The notes beneath the pieces were generated by a model. That model was not told the origin of the DNA, made no database searches, and worked only from the letters and a program-made list of their open reading frames with translations. A stretch of 64,000 nt of DNA from Allium sativum (lineage: Eukaryota > Streptophyta > Magnoliopsida > Asparagales > Amaryllidaceae), in assembly GCA_030737875.1 (NCBI GenBank), contig CM060910.1:620075303-620139302 (forward strand). Direction: 5' to 3'. Position numbers and translations under genes: made by a program. This document shows, piece after piece, positions 23,509 through 35,239 of this stretch. Each line of letters opens with the position of its first letter. Position 1 is the first letter of the stretch.

Positions 23509-26500
23509 TGTAATAACCCGGAAATCCGAGCCAATTTAAAAATTTTATTTTGGCAAATTTGGTGAATTTTGACTATTTAAAATGAATTATTTTAAATAAT
23601 AACGACGAGAAATTTATTTTGAAAAGGATTCGAACGTATATATATATATATATTCGAATCGTCGTTAGAATATAAATATTTATTTATATATTTAAAAGGA
23701 ATTGAAAATGGCGCAGTAGTTTGATAATTCGATTTCAAATTTCAAATGAATGTACAGGATTCGAAATAATCCGGATTTTAGCGCAACCAAAAATATTCGA
23801 ATCTGATTGAGAATATCTTTCCAGCGAATCCGAAAAATCAAAATATTATAGCGGGGATAAAAAGTTATGCCCAGTTGAAAATTCAGAATAGTCACTATGG
23901 AATTCTGGCCCTTAAAAATGGGAATTTTGCAAACGACCTCGGTTTTCGACGAAACCACTTTTGTTGGATCCGCGATGTCTAGTTATTGCTAGGTTTCACA
24001 TTTCATAATTTTTCGAATAAATATGTGAGCGTGGCAAAGGAAAATGCGTTTGACCAGTTTCAGTTGATTTTAATCGACTGGAAATTGGCCATTTTTCAAA
24101 CAGTCTCAGAATTCGATGAAACTGGCCTTGTTAGGACTGTATCATCAATACAAAGCTAGAAAATATTTTTCGGGATTTTTTCTAGTTAGTATGTGGCCCC
24201 AGTAAATTGAAATGCGTGTTCAAATTCAATATATAGAGTTATATTTTGATTTTGACGAAAAATGATCGAAACGGTCGAATCGGCATACGATACATATCCC
24301 ATTGTGTTCGGAATGAGGGTAATTAGCTGAGGACGACAGTCGGTGGGTTCGATTTTGAGTTCGAGAACAAAAGTTGCTTTAGGGGATTAATTAATTAAAT
24401 ATAATATAAATTATTATATAACCCTCCTTTCCCCTTTCCCTCCCATACCCGTTGACCTCAGGAATAAAAAAAAGGAAAATCAGAAATCGAACGAGCTCCA
24501 ACCATACCGCCTCCATCAGTCGCGTACGCCTCCCGCCTCCCCTATCGCCGACGCTGGTGGCCGGACCCCGCTCCTCCTTCTCCCTCCTTTCCCTCTCCTC
24601 TTCCTCCAATGCAAAACCGCCCTCCAACTCGCGCCAGAACCACCGCAGCACCCCATTGTCCAGCCGCCGCCTCATGCCTCGTCCAGCACCCCTCCGGCGT
24701 CCTTCCTCTCTCCACCGACCTCCCCATTCTCTCCTCCCTCTTCCACTTCGAGCAAAACCCGCCCACCACGATGGAAAATAGCCGCCCTGACCCCGGATGA
24801 CCTGCCACCGCCTCCAGCGCCCAGCGTCGACACCCCGCCTCCTTCTAGACGCCCATCACCTCTCCCCTTAGGCTGCGGTAATTATTTATTTATTTATATA
24901 TTTTGGTTCCTTTTGAAAAATCTGATTTTAATATATATTTTAGCAAATTGAAATGGTTCAATTTTTATTTAGAAAGCTTTAATTTTTATATAGGTAAAGG
25001 GGAGATTTCTATTTCAGGAAGTTAGGATTTTCAACATGATTTTTATATTGTAGAAACAATAAAGATATGATTTTTATATTGTAGAAACAATAGAGATGTA
25101 ATTTTTATATTGTAGAAACAATAAAGATGTAATTTTTGTATTGAAGAAATAACAAAGATGTGATATTTATATAGTTTAAATAATAAAAATATTATCTTTA
25201 TATAGTAAAGATTATAAAAATACGATCTTTATATGTGTTGTAGCGAATTAACAATATAAAGAAGTGATTTCGTTTAAAATATAAGTTGAGATTTTTATAT
25301 AGTGAAAGATCGAATTTTTATATAGAAGAAAGCATTTTAAAAATATAATCTTTACGGTATTAGAAGTAGAGAAATAAAAAATATGGTTTTTGTTAAAGTA
25401 GAAATATAAAAATATATTTTTTATATATAAGTAATAATAAAAATTCGATCTTTATATATGAAATAGAAATATAAAAATATAATTTTCAGATAGAATAAGC
25501 GTTGTATAAATATATAAAGTAGAAATAAAAATATAATTTTTATTTATTGAAATGGGGTAATAAAAATATAATTTTTATTTGAACAGCGTAGGCAAGAACT
25601 GAATTGGAATTTCGAAGGAATCCAGATGTTCAGCAGTTCAAAAGCAAAGCACGACGGAGTGGAACCCTCTGTGAGAACTTCTCACTTTTAATTTAATTTT
25701 CTAGTTAAAATATATACTAGGATGCAGACGGTGTTTAGTAGCACCCGACACCCGTCGTCCACAGACCATGGCTTGTATGCTTGTTTGTTTGATTTTGATG
25801 TGTAGTTGATTGTGTGATGTGAAATGAAATAAAATATTTTATAGTTAAAAATAGAATTTTTAACGTGTATATAAAATAAATATTTATAAACAAATCGGTG
25901 ATTTGTTTATATACACTAATTTGATTGATATTGATTGGGATGATAAATTTTACACATCGCCCAACTACACAAATAAAATCTGTGTTTGATTGTTTGAAAC
26001 CCCACACGGGTATGGGAGGATACATGACATACACTAATCCCAATAATTAGTTGTATGTCGATTGATTGATTGACGAACTGTTATAAGCGTTAAATATTTA
26101 TATTTGATGCTTATACAGTGTAGAATGCACTTTGGATGATGGTTGATTATTTGTCATTGTTGATATATACATGTGTTGTAGAAAACCCATATAATCAATA
26201 TTATATGGTAATTGATTGGGCCTCATTCCAGTTTTGAAATAGAAATATTTGAAAAGAAATATTTAAAAAGAAATATTTGAAATAGGAATATTTGAAATAG
26301 GAATATTTGAAAAAGAAATATTTGAAATAGAATAGTTGAAAATAGAAATATATGAAGCCGGGTTGATTAGATTGATGCCATTTTGACGCGAACGATATTT
26401 ATATCGATTTTATTCATTTTTCAATGAATATTGAAAGTGATTTCAAAATCTGATAAATTGAATAGAAATGAATTCGAATTGAAATTGAATATAAATGAAT

Positions 26501-29500
26501 TCGAATTGAAATTGAATAGAAATGAATTCGAACTGAATTTGAATAGAGTTGAATTCGAATTGAAATTGAATAGAAATGAATTCGAATTAAATTAAAATTT
26601 GAATTAAATTGAAATTGAATATGAAGTTGAAATCGTTTCGAAAACGAATTTTAAAACGATTTATAAAATTCGTTTCGAAAGGAAATCGACGAAGTATATA
26701 TTATATATATAATATAATGGCCTGAATAGAACGCGCTGCGCCGCTGCAGTTCACGAATTTCGACCATTGACTTCGAATGGATATACAGGAGGTCTGACCG
26801 TCGGATTCTCCTAAAACTGGAACCGTTGGTTTCGTATCGAAAGGAGCTTTCTAACGAATATTAGAAATTAGAAATCTAACAGTTGGATTCGGAATTATGT
26901 CCAAATCAAATTTGGAAAAGGTCGCTGTAAGTGCAGTTCGATGGCCATTGATGGAAATCGACTGTACGGGCCTTGATAAAATTATTAAAAATATTAATAG
27001 TTTGTGTAAAATCATAAGAAATGATTTGTGAAGAATTGGGATGAAAAACTCCATATTTGAAAAGATAAAGATAGATTTTTTATCGAAATGAACTAGTTTG
27101 AACTAGAATAATAATTTATTTATTTTTAAATAAATAAATTGAATTTGAAATTAGTTTCAAAAGTGACCAGAATTTCCAATGATTGAATTGGAATGGATTT
27201 GAATCGAAATTGTCTTTGGAATATTTCGATGTTGGATTTCGTGATTATATAGATGTTGTTATGGAAATTTGAAAGATATATATATATATATATATATCGT
27301 TATTTCCAATACGATATTTGTTGGTCGTAGAATTTGATATTGAATATAAGCCGATATATTTTCTATTCAGAGCCCTGTATTTAATATCAAATGTGATTTG
27401 GGTTTGTCGTGAATGGTGTCTTCATTAACACTGTTCTTAAACCCAGTTGAGAAAAAGATTAAATCTTTTTATTTAGATTTAATGAAGTGTACCAGTTAAA
27501 TAATATTTAATTGGAATTGAATTGGTATTGATTTTTGGGTTTATTGTGAACAGTGTTTTAAATAACACTTGTTCTTTAACCCGATAATTAATGGAATGTG
27601 ATTTTGGGTTGTCGTGAACGGTATCTTCAATAATACTGTTCTTAGTCCCAAAAGAGTTAAGAAAATCAGAAACTAACTGGAGATTAGTTAAGTTGAATGG
27701 TTTCTGCGGTATTAATCTGATGTTGGTTTCGGCCTTCGGGGTTAATACTTAGGAAATTGCTCACTTGCTAATTTACGGTTATGGACTAATTGAAATGTGA
27801 TGTGATTTTGGGGTTTATCGTGAACCGTGTTTTAAATGACACTGATTCTTTAACCCAGTCAAAGATTAAAACTAAATGGAGCTTTAATGAATCTTTAATT
27901 AGATTGAAAAGATCGAGAATGGAGTATCACCAGTTTTACTCCAGGCGGTAGTTAAATCTTTAATTATATTTGAACGTGAAATGGTAATTTAATTTACCGA
28001 TAACACCATGGTGTTAGATATGAAGTATGACCAGTTTTACTTCATGGGATAAATAGGTTGGGATTGGGAAATAAAATAAATAATTACTTCGGTGTGGTTC
28101 GCTAATCCCGACTAGTTTGAAGTGATATTCAAAAGAAGAATAAAGAATAAATTTAGAAGAATTTATTTTGGATAAAATTAATGGGAGCCATTCCCTAAGA
28201 TTGTGAAATTTAGAAACTAACTGTAGGTTGGCTAAGATGGACGGTTTCCTGGATATTGATCTGATGGTGGTTTCGGCCTTCGGGGTTAATATTTGGGGAA
28301 TTATTCTCTTGATTAATTTACGGTTAGTGACTGATGAATTGGAATGAGGTGTATGTTGTGTTTGTGTAACACTTGTTATTTATATACGCGAGTTATTCGG
28401 AAAGACCGGGTTTATCCCATTCTGAATAACTGTTACGACGATAAGTCGAAGATGAAGACGATGGTCGAAGACCGGAGGTTTTCACGTCGTTTGGGTGATT
28501 ACTGATGATCTTGATTGGGCCGTACACCCAAGAGGAGGGAATCAGTTACTGGTCGTCCAGATGTACTTGGAGATCGATGGATATGCGAGGTACAAGGTGC
28601 CTCCGGTTTCGTTCAGACCCAGAATGGACTTGTAAATGGACTGTGTGTCTGACATTGGATATCATTCTGTGTGATTGATGGATATCGGTTGCATGGGGTG
28701 GTTCGCCTGTGTGGCATGCTAAGATGCAAATGGTCAAGGCTCCTGTTGAAAAGCAGAGTCTTGTGGTTGATGATCAAAGCACAGCCTGTGTGGCACAGCT
28801 TTGTGTAGCGTTAATTCGCGAGCCTCACACCCCGGTAGTAAACCAAAAACGGGAGACAGACATCAGGGAGGGCATGCGTTTCTTTCTAGTTAGAAGTGGC
28901 GTCGGTGGTTTTACACGCCCTGACGAGTTGGACTTATGTGGTTGTTGCTGTTGCGAGGCGCCTCGGATATACCGGTGACTATGTGAAGCCGAAGGAGCCA
29001 TTCGTTGGCTCATTTACGCCCCATAGGGCGGGGAAACGTAGTGTTCATGCATAATAATCCACATCGGTGGACCGGCCTTGACGATCCAAGGCTTGCCTAC
29101 GCGCTTGCCTGAGGGGCGGACTAGAGTGTCTCGAATCGGTAGAGGACTTTCTTTTGCCTCGGTTCACAGATGGAAATCCAATTTCCAAGTACGTGATTTT
29201 GCGGTTTTAATTGTAGAACTAGTATGGCGACATGATATATGGTACCCATGCTGTCTATGATTGATACTTATGATTTGAAGTTGTTTTATACACTATGCAC
29301 TTATAATAGTATCAAATGATTTGTTTAAAACGTACTATGCATTTTTGGCTATTATAAGGGAAAACCCTATCCCTCGGCTTGCGTTGTATTGTGTGATAGG
29401 ACTTGGGTCTTATAATAGCTTCATTTTTCCAAAAAGCATTGCGCTGTTTTGTTATATGCACTAATATTCTTGGGAGGAAACTCGTTCCGTGTTATACGGC

Positions 29501-29937
29501 GTGGTCCCTTGATATATCTGATTTAAAGTAAAGTTTTAAATAACTGTTTTAGTTCTCACACCAGTCCCATGACTGACTTGGAGTTTATTGTTTTAACCTA
29601 AACTCTGGGTGCCCTTATTTTGACACGGGCATCTAGTAGTTTTGGTTTTGCAGATTTATATTCATAGGGTCCTGGTTTACAGCTGGAATGATACCCGGAA
29701 AGCTTTGTATCCATATATCTCATTCAGTTGTATTTTGTATTATTTTCCGCTGCTATGTAATGTATTGTAATCTCTGATATTTTTCTGTTGTGTAATATTC
29801 ATTCATACTCTGTATATTCTTGTAATCTAGTGGAATTGTTGTAATTAACAATGAAATGTTCTTCCGTCTGCGTTCTTTTGTGGCTTGTCCTCGACTCAAT
29901 CCGGGCTTTCCTTACCGGGGAAGTTCGGGTCGTTTCA
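23509..29937 (+). repeat. G1 3' LTR (6,429 bp)
   Basis: Collinear with 16008-22465 throughout. The TATA-like box is at 24414-24420, the donor-like GT at 24878, the hairpin array at 25040-25160, the minisatellite at 26455-26600, the stem-loop chain about 27310-28045 and the acceptor-like CAG at 29651-29653. The target duplication TTTGA follows at 29938. Small indels explain the 29-bp length difference. Confidence 0.93.
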
Positions 29938-30127
29938 TTTGACGTTCTACAAGAGCTTTAAACCGCAGGAAACTTGAGAAAGCTTCTGAATTTTTACTTA
30001 AAAAATAAATCCACATCATACGAGTGTAATCATCAACAAAAAGAATGAAATATCTCTTGTTATTTAGTAAAAGAGTCCTTGTAGGACCAAAAATATCAGC
30101 ATGTATCAATTCCAAAGGAGCTTTTGC
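29938..30127 (-). pseudogene. C1 integrase, N-terminal core part
   Basis: This is the first part of the copia integrase core. LELIHADIFGP carries the first catalytic aspartate and is followed by YFILFVDDYTRMMWIYFL and FKALVERQ, where G1 is inserted. The same frame continues on the other side of G1 at 16007. Upstream it is cut from the Gag-protease frame by the TGA at 30128-30130. Confidence 0.93.
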
Positions 30128-31720
30128 TCACCATGAAGTTTTCGGAAAAGGAAATCTATGCATTTTGCCAAAAATACAACCTTCACACACCTTATTTTCC
30201 TTTATGATGATAGGAAGACCAATGACCATATTCTTTGATTTCAGCAAATGCAACCCCTTGTTGCTTAAGTGGCTATATCTCAAATGCCATAAATGAGACA
30301 CATTAGAATTTTCAGATTTGAATGCACAATTCTCATTTAGAGACATAAGCAGGCGGAAAATTTTATTTGGAGCCATGTCAATATTTTCCACTGTTAAATT
30401 ACTTTTCTTATCAATGATCTTGCAAGAATTATCATCAAAATTCACCGCATAACCTTTTTGAACAAGTTGTCCAACACTTAAGAGATTTTGAGCTAAATTT
30501 GGCACGTAAAGCACATCATGAATAAATTTCTTACTTTTTTTAGTGTGGACTGCAATGGTCCCCTTTCCTTCAACTTTTTGCGCCTTTCCATCTCCAAGCT
30601 TTATCTCTGACGAAAAACTTGCATCAAGTTCTACAAAAATGTCTTTGTTGTCGGTCACGTGGTTGCTACAACCACTGTGAATATACCAAGCATCTTGTGA
30701 TTCATTTTCAGCGGATAAACAAGAGTAGAAAACCTTCTCTTCATTTTCTTCTGTTGTAAAATTTGCTTTGTCCTTCTCTTTTTTATTTTGATACCAACAA
30801 TCTCTTTGGGAATGATTAGGAATTCGACATCTCGTGCATTTGAAGTGACAATTTTCAGAATTATGATTTGATTCATTGCAAATAATGCAATAAGTGGCGG
30901 AATTACCTTGCATTTTCTGCTGTTCTCGTCTTTGTTCTCCTTTGCCTTGATAATTTCTTTCGTTGCCCTTTCTTTGATTTTGATTTTGCTTCTGAAATAA
31001 GCCCTTCTTTGAGTTGTAATAACTTCGTTTCTTTTCTAAAAAACTGAGATTTGATTGGAATGCTTGCTCCAATGAATTTGCTGATGTTCTATTAATTCTT
31101 TGTTCATGAGCTTGAAGTGAACTCATTAGCTCATGTGTTGACATCTTGCCAAGGTCCTTTGATTCCTCTATTGCAGCAACGCAATGATCGAACTTTGGAG
31201 GAAGGCATCTCAATATCTTCTCTACTACCTTCTTTTCTTGAATGTTATCTCCAGGGCATTGAATTTGATTTACAATTTCAGAGACTCTGGAGAAGAAATC
31301 TCTGATATTTTCAGATTCCTTCGTTTGCAGGTTGTCAAAATCTCTCCATAAAGATTGAAGTTTAATGGAGATAACTTTGTCATTGCCTCGAAATTCTTTT
31401 TGCAAAACTTCCCATGCATCCTTTGCTTTTCTTTTATTGAAAATTCTTGGATAGATAGATTTACTCACTCCTTGTTTGATATACCGAAGTGCAGTGGCAT
31501 CTTTCTTTTGATTTTCTTTGTACAACTTCTCTTGTGCAGCCGTCCATCTTGTAGAATCTCCATCTTCAGGTGGCTCCGAATAATCTTTTTCGATGACATC
31601 CCATAAATCATGAGAGATGAAGAAGTCCATCATCTCACTGCTCCAATAGTCATAATGCTCGCCTTCAAATATTGGCACTTCACTTGGAGAGTACTTGAAC
31701 ATTGTAGGGAATGCTGCCAT
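30128..31720 (-). pseudogene. C1 gag and protease frame
   Basis: This 530-residue frame starts MAAFPTMFKYSPSEVPIFEG. Residues about 1-220 are the copia Gag region (YDYWSSEMMDFFISHDLWDVI, then WEVLQKEFRG and LPPKFDHCVAAIEE). Two CCHC zinc knuckles follow: CIICNESNHNSENC and CTRCRIPNHSQRDC. The protease motif reads WYIHSGCSNHVT, so the catalytic aspartate (normally DSG) is replaced by histidine at 30677-30679. A gag-pre-integrase segment (LWHLRYSHLS, CEGCIFGKMHR) closes the frame. The TGA at 30128 interrupts the polyprotein. Even with the stops aside, the protease should be inactive. Confidence 0.93.
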
Positions 31721-31753
31721 TGTTTTTGAGTGACTGATTAATGAAGTTCACAA

Positions 31754-31766
31754 GGCTCTGATACCA
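31754..31766 (-). other. C1 primer-binding site
   Basis: TGGTATCAGAGCC on the minus strand, four bases after the 5' LTR. A full match to the usual plant initiator Met-tRNA primer site. Confidence 0.93.
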
Positions 31767-31770
31767 AATT

Positions 31771-32045
31771 TGTTAGGCACAGCAGAGTAATATATGGAGA
31801 GATAGATAAAAGATTGAATTTGATTTAATACTTTATTTCATTCCATCAGTAAAAGAGATACTATTGTCTTATATAATGAAATGCATTCTCTAGAGTATTC
31901 CTGACAATACCTTATCTAGAATACTCTAATATGTCACATATAGGAATTATTTATTCTTAACTTATTCCTTACATTAATAGCAAGGCAAATTTGTAAATGC
32001 AATTAATTGTTGCCTAATAACAAAATTACAAATTAACTTTTAACA
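31771..32045 (-). repeat. C1 5' LTR
   Basis: 275 bp, paired with 13471-13740. Ends are TGTTA/TAACA. AGTTC follows at 32046-32050. Confidence 0.95.
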
Positions 32046-32050
32046 AGTTC

Positions 32051-32363
32051 TACCCTATTTAATATATTTTATGTACAGCTTCATGTGTGAACCTACTGTT
32101 TGCTAACTATTCAATGTATGTATTTAAATATAGCCAAATTCCTTTGCTCGTCATGTAATCAGAATAGATATAATAAGGGAAAACCTAAACGATTCTGTTA
32201 GGAGTGTTGAAACTAGCACAAACACGCATTATTGTTCGGTGATGTTTGGGAGGAATGGACTATGGTATTGCAGCGAGTTTATTGGAAGTGTACGCACAGT
32301 TTTGACATGGAATAGATCCGATTATGAGAATTTGGACCATTTATGAAAATGCGGGACGTTGCA
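32051..32363 (-). other. First 0.3 kb of solo LTR S
   Basis: This is the part of S on the far side of C1. On the minus strand it starts TGCAACGTCCCGC at 32363. No gene is visible. Confidence 0.7.
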
Positions 32364-32368
32364 ATCTT

Positions 32369-33250
32369 AATAATTTTTAGGAAATTATGAATCAATTGGT
32401 TGCCATAAATTTCAATGTGGATGATGAAACACAATCCTTAATGATGATGAGTTTATAAGCGGAAAGTTGGGAAACACTTGTAGTTGCATTAAACAACTCA
32501 AATTCGGATGGTGTTGTTTCAATGGGGTCAGTGATTAGTAGCTTGCTTAATGAGGAGATGCGAAGGACGAGCTTTATGGAAGGAAAAGCTAAGGAGGAGG
32601 CAACTGAAATTGGAACTCCAATTGAAAAGGCTTTTATTGCAAGGAGGGTTAATCAACGAAATATGGAAAGGAAACCAAATAAACCAAACGTGAAAAAGGA
32701 ATACATTTGTTTTTAATGTGAGAAACCCGGTCATCAACTGAGATTTTGTCATAAACTTAAACGGGATAAGGAGAAGAAGAAGGCATTGGAGGAAGAGTCG
32801 GATGAACAAGATAATAACGATAATGCAGTGAATTTTAGTGAGGAATTTGAAGGCAATGTCTTATGTGTTAATGAAGGCAAAAGCAAAGATTGGATACGTG
32901 ATTCAGGAGCTTGTTTCCACGTATGCCATCAAAAGGAAGCATTTATTGATTATAAAGAACAAACTAGTAAGGTGGAATCTGCCGACCGTCGAGATTTGCA
33001 TATTAAAGGCATAGGTTCAGTTCGATTGAAGATGAATGATGGAAAGGTGGTTAAGCTAACAAGAGTTAGGTACATCCCAGAAATTAAGAAGAATTTTGTT
33101 TCATTAGGACAGTTGGAACAAAAAGGTTGTCATCTTTCGACTAGAGGTGGAGTCACAAGGGTTTGGAGGGGTAACAAGAATCTTCACGCACAAAACGGAG
33201 AAATGATAACATGTATAAATTGCTTGGAAAAACGGTGGAGAATGTTATGA
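32369..33250 (+). pseudogene. C2 gag C-terminal part and protease
   Basis: This is the continuation of the C2 Gag after the S insertion: EIMNQLVAINFNVDDETQSL, VISSLLNEEMRRTSF and a basic stretch before the CCHC zinc knuckle CF-CEKPGHQLRFC. A TAG stop lies at 32378-32380 and a TAA stop at 32713-32715 inside the knuckle. The open frame from 32786 holds the protease. KDWIRDSGACFHVC carries an intact DSG active site, followed by VRYIPEIKKNFVSLGQLEQKG and GEMITCINCLEKR of the gag-pre-integrase region. Then the element passes into non-coding sequence, so all of integrase and reverse transcriptase are missing. Confidence 0.9.
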
Positions 33251-33513
33251 GTTCTCAAACTAGATTGCGAGAGGCAAGTTCATTTAAATCAAGGTGGAGC
33301 CAGCAACATAGAACACAAAGCCTACATGGAGGTCATTGTGGTATAACAAACAATTATGAGATGTTTTTCGAGGGCGCATCTCATGTGGAAGATGCATCAT
33401 TTGTAGGTGGTTTTTGTATTGTGATTTGTTTTGAAATCGGTGATTATTGGAGTGATTTCATGTCTAGGTAGAGTTTGGATGACATATATGGAATATAGTA
33501 TCAAGGTGGAGAC
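33251..33513 (+). other. C2 3' leader with polypurine tract
   Basis: These remnants lie between the protease and the 3' LTR. The end TATCAAGGTGGAGAC (33499-33513) is the typical copia polypurine tract. Short open frames here show no known domain. Confidence 0.75.
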
Positions 33514-34047
33514 TGTTAGGTTTTCTGTGATACAATACTCCATATTTATGTAGTTCTTGGATATATTTGAATCTATATGGAATTATAGCTCAAATTCATT
33601 GTCTATTTTATAAGTTTCCTAGATTTTTGAAGATTGATTAATTGCATATTTTAAAGATCCGGTAGATTTTATGGAGTAATTAGTTGCCTTTTTTATTGCA
33701 TTAGAAAAGGCAACAAATTACCTACATGGGAAGACTTATGAAAAGATTTATTTTGACCAAAATTGGTGGAGTATTTATTTTCGAGAGATTTAAGGGCCCA
33801 ATTAGGGTATTGACCTAGTCTTTCTATTTGCCTATATAAACATCTCATTAGAGATAGATTTACTTGTACTTTGAAGGGAGAAAAAACCTTGTTTTTTAGG
33901 GATTGAGATATTCTCTTAATTTTAGGTCTTTCTTTATAATCAATTGGTGGAATAATAAAGGTTTGTTTGGAGAAATTTGTTTGTTATTGTTTTCTTCTTT
34001 CCTCTTTTAAAATCTAATTGTGTAGAGATCCCGGGGAAACCTTAATA
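33514..34047 (+). repeat. C2 3' LTR
   Basis: 534 bp, a copy of 8841-9348. The last two bases are TA instead of CA, a C-to-T change at the terminus. The target duplication ACTCA follows at 34048-34052. Confidence 0.9.
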
Positions 34048-34912
34048 ACTCAAATGATCGTAGTCAAAATCATTGTAGTGGGCACGAAAAATATAATGAA
34101 TCTGTTAAAAAGGGATGTAGCCTTCAATAACAGCTGAACCACTATAAAATACCGGTCTTCTCTCCAATTCTTTTATTTTTTCCATTTTTCATTTATTTTA
34201 TATTATCTATGTTTAATCCAGTTCAATTTCCCTAAGTTGATTGGTGCTTTCATACTACTCTAGCATTGTTGTCATTTCGGTGTTAACAATTGTAATGGTA
34301 GATCTGCTGAGTGGGTTATAAATTCTTGTCGGTGCACCTATCCTACGTGATCGATATGAATTTCTATACATTTAAACAAGGCCGACAACCATAGTATTGT
34401 CTTGATTCGATAGATGAAATAATTTTTCTTAGGAATATATGTTGTGTGTGTACATATAAATGAATACTTCTCAAAATTAATATAGTTAATTTTAGTGTGT
34501 TGATTTGTTATGATAATGTTTAACTGTTATCTTTTATTTATTGATTAGTTATGCTCGTCCAGTTTTGAGCATTGCCTATATTTGTTTTGATTCTTCAATA
34601 GTTTTCTTTTACCTACATGAGTTGGGAAGATAATAATTTATGGGCACATTTGAATGAACACCTTGTAAATTAGTTTTCACAAGTTGACTATAGGGCATTC
34701 ATTGAAATATCAGGTTAAATGTAAAATTTTAATTATGTGTGAACTGATGCTTTGCACATTGGTTTGGTAAAAATAGGTGTAGATATTTAGATAAATATAA
34801 TTACTACTCAACACCATTGGAAATAAGGTTTAAGGCTCAACTTTATTTTATTTGTTCTGCATAAATCAACAGTATTTTGATAAAGAAGTCAAATAGGTGA
34901 GAGTATCCCTTG

Positions 34913-34971
<59 letters not shown>
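34913..34971. repeat. (AT)n microsatellite
   Basis: Uninterrupted AT dinucleotides for about 59 bp. Confidence 0.97.
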
Positions 34972-34975
<4 letters not shown>

Positions 34976-35147
34976 ATTATCATGGTGAATAGGTCTCTTC
35001 CTCAGAGGTTGTAGTACAAAGATGGGTTACATATTACCATTAATATAAACTATGTAAACTGAACAATATTAAGTCATGAACAAAGGGGAATAATTTGCAA
35101 CATAACAACACAATTGAATTATACAATATAGCTGTTTATGAACAAAT

Positions 35148-35176
35148 ATATCCAATAAACAGAATAAGAATGAATA

Positions 35177-35213
<37 letters not shown>

Positions 35214-35239
35214 AATAAACAGAATAAAAATGAATAGTG
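35148..35239. repeat. Tandem duplication around an (AT)n run
   Basis: The unit ATCCAATAAACAGAATAAGA plus ATGAATAGTGA occurs at 35148-35179 and 35210-35239, with an (AT)n run between. Confidence 0.9.

Larger units (their letters stand above)
16008..29937 (+). mobile_element. G1, non-autonomous LTR retrotransposon with giant LTRs
   Basis: G1 is 13,930 bp: two LTRs of 6,458 and 6,429 bp around a 1,043-bp internal region. The ends are TGTAATAACCC and GGGTCGTTTCA, with a perfect 5-bp target duplication TTTGA. The primer-binding site (22468-22479) and polypurine tract (23496-23507) are in their correct places. The sequence before the polypurine tract, TTTTCGGGGACGAAAAG, resembles the pol 3' ends of chromoviruses, also seen in F1 and F2. 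No Gag, protease, Pol or chromodomain is encoded, so mobilisation would need proteins supplied in trans. By eye the two LTRs differ at only a few percent of positions, fitting its place as the innermost, youngest member of the nest. Confidence 0.93.
13471..32045 (-). mobile_element. C1, Ty1-copia retrotransposon split by G1
   Basis: C1 is a complete copia element on the minus strand with LTRs at 31771-32045 (5') and 13471-13740 (3'), target duplication AGTTC, primer site at 31754-31766 and polypurine tract at 13741-13749. Its single gag-pol frame runs Gag, protease, integrase, reverse transcriptase, RNase H, the copia order. Element G1 (16008-29937) sits inside the integrase. About 4.6 kb of the span belongs to C1. 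The polyprotein has at least four in-frame stops and an altered protease active site, so it is inactive. Confidence 0.95.
9753..32363 (-). mobile_element. S, apparent solo LTR of a Ty3-gypsy-like element, split by C1
   Basis: Without the nested C1 copia element this is 9753-13470 plus 32046-32363, about 4.0 kb. It is flanked by the 5-bp duplication ATCTT. Its ends, read on the minus strand, are TGCAACGTCCCGC and GGGCCACTACA, fitting TG..CA LTR termini. It has no primer site, polypurine tract or coding domain, so a solo LTR is the simplest reading. It is distantly related to the G1 LTR: the block CACACCAGTCCCATGACTGA (minus strand, near 10190) also occurs in G1 at 22087 and 29555, followed in both by an AGAGTTTATT- or GAGTTTATT-like stretch and a CAG acceptor-like site. 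I see no gene in its AT-rich interior. Confidence 0.75.
8841..34047 (+). mobile_element. C2, nested and internally deleted Ty1-copia element
   Basis: C2 is the outermost member of the nest. Its LTRs are at 8841-9348 and 33514-34047. The target duplication ACTCA lies at 8836-8840 and 34048-34052. It contains a primer-binding site, a gag broken by element S at 9753, a protease fragment, and a polypurine tract. Integrase, reverse transcriptase and RNase H are missing: the protease/gag-pre-integrase part passes directly into about 260 bp of 3' leader before the 3' LTR. Only about 2.6 kb of the span is C2 itself. The rest is nested elements. Confidence 0.92.

Noticed and set aside
34913..34971. 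AT runs as origin or regulatory element
   Set aside because: Simple dinucleotide microsatellites. No further signal supports a function.
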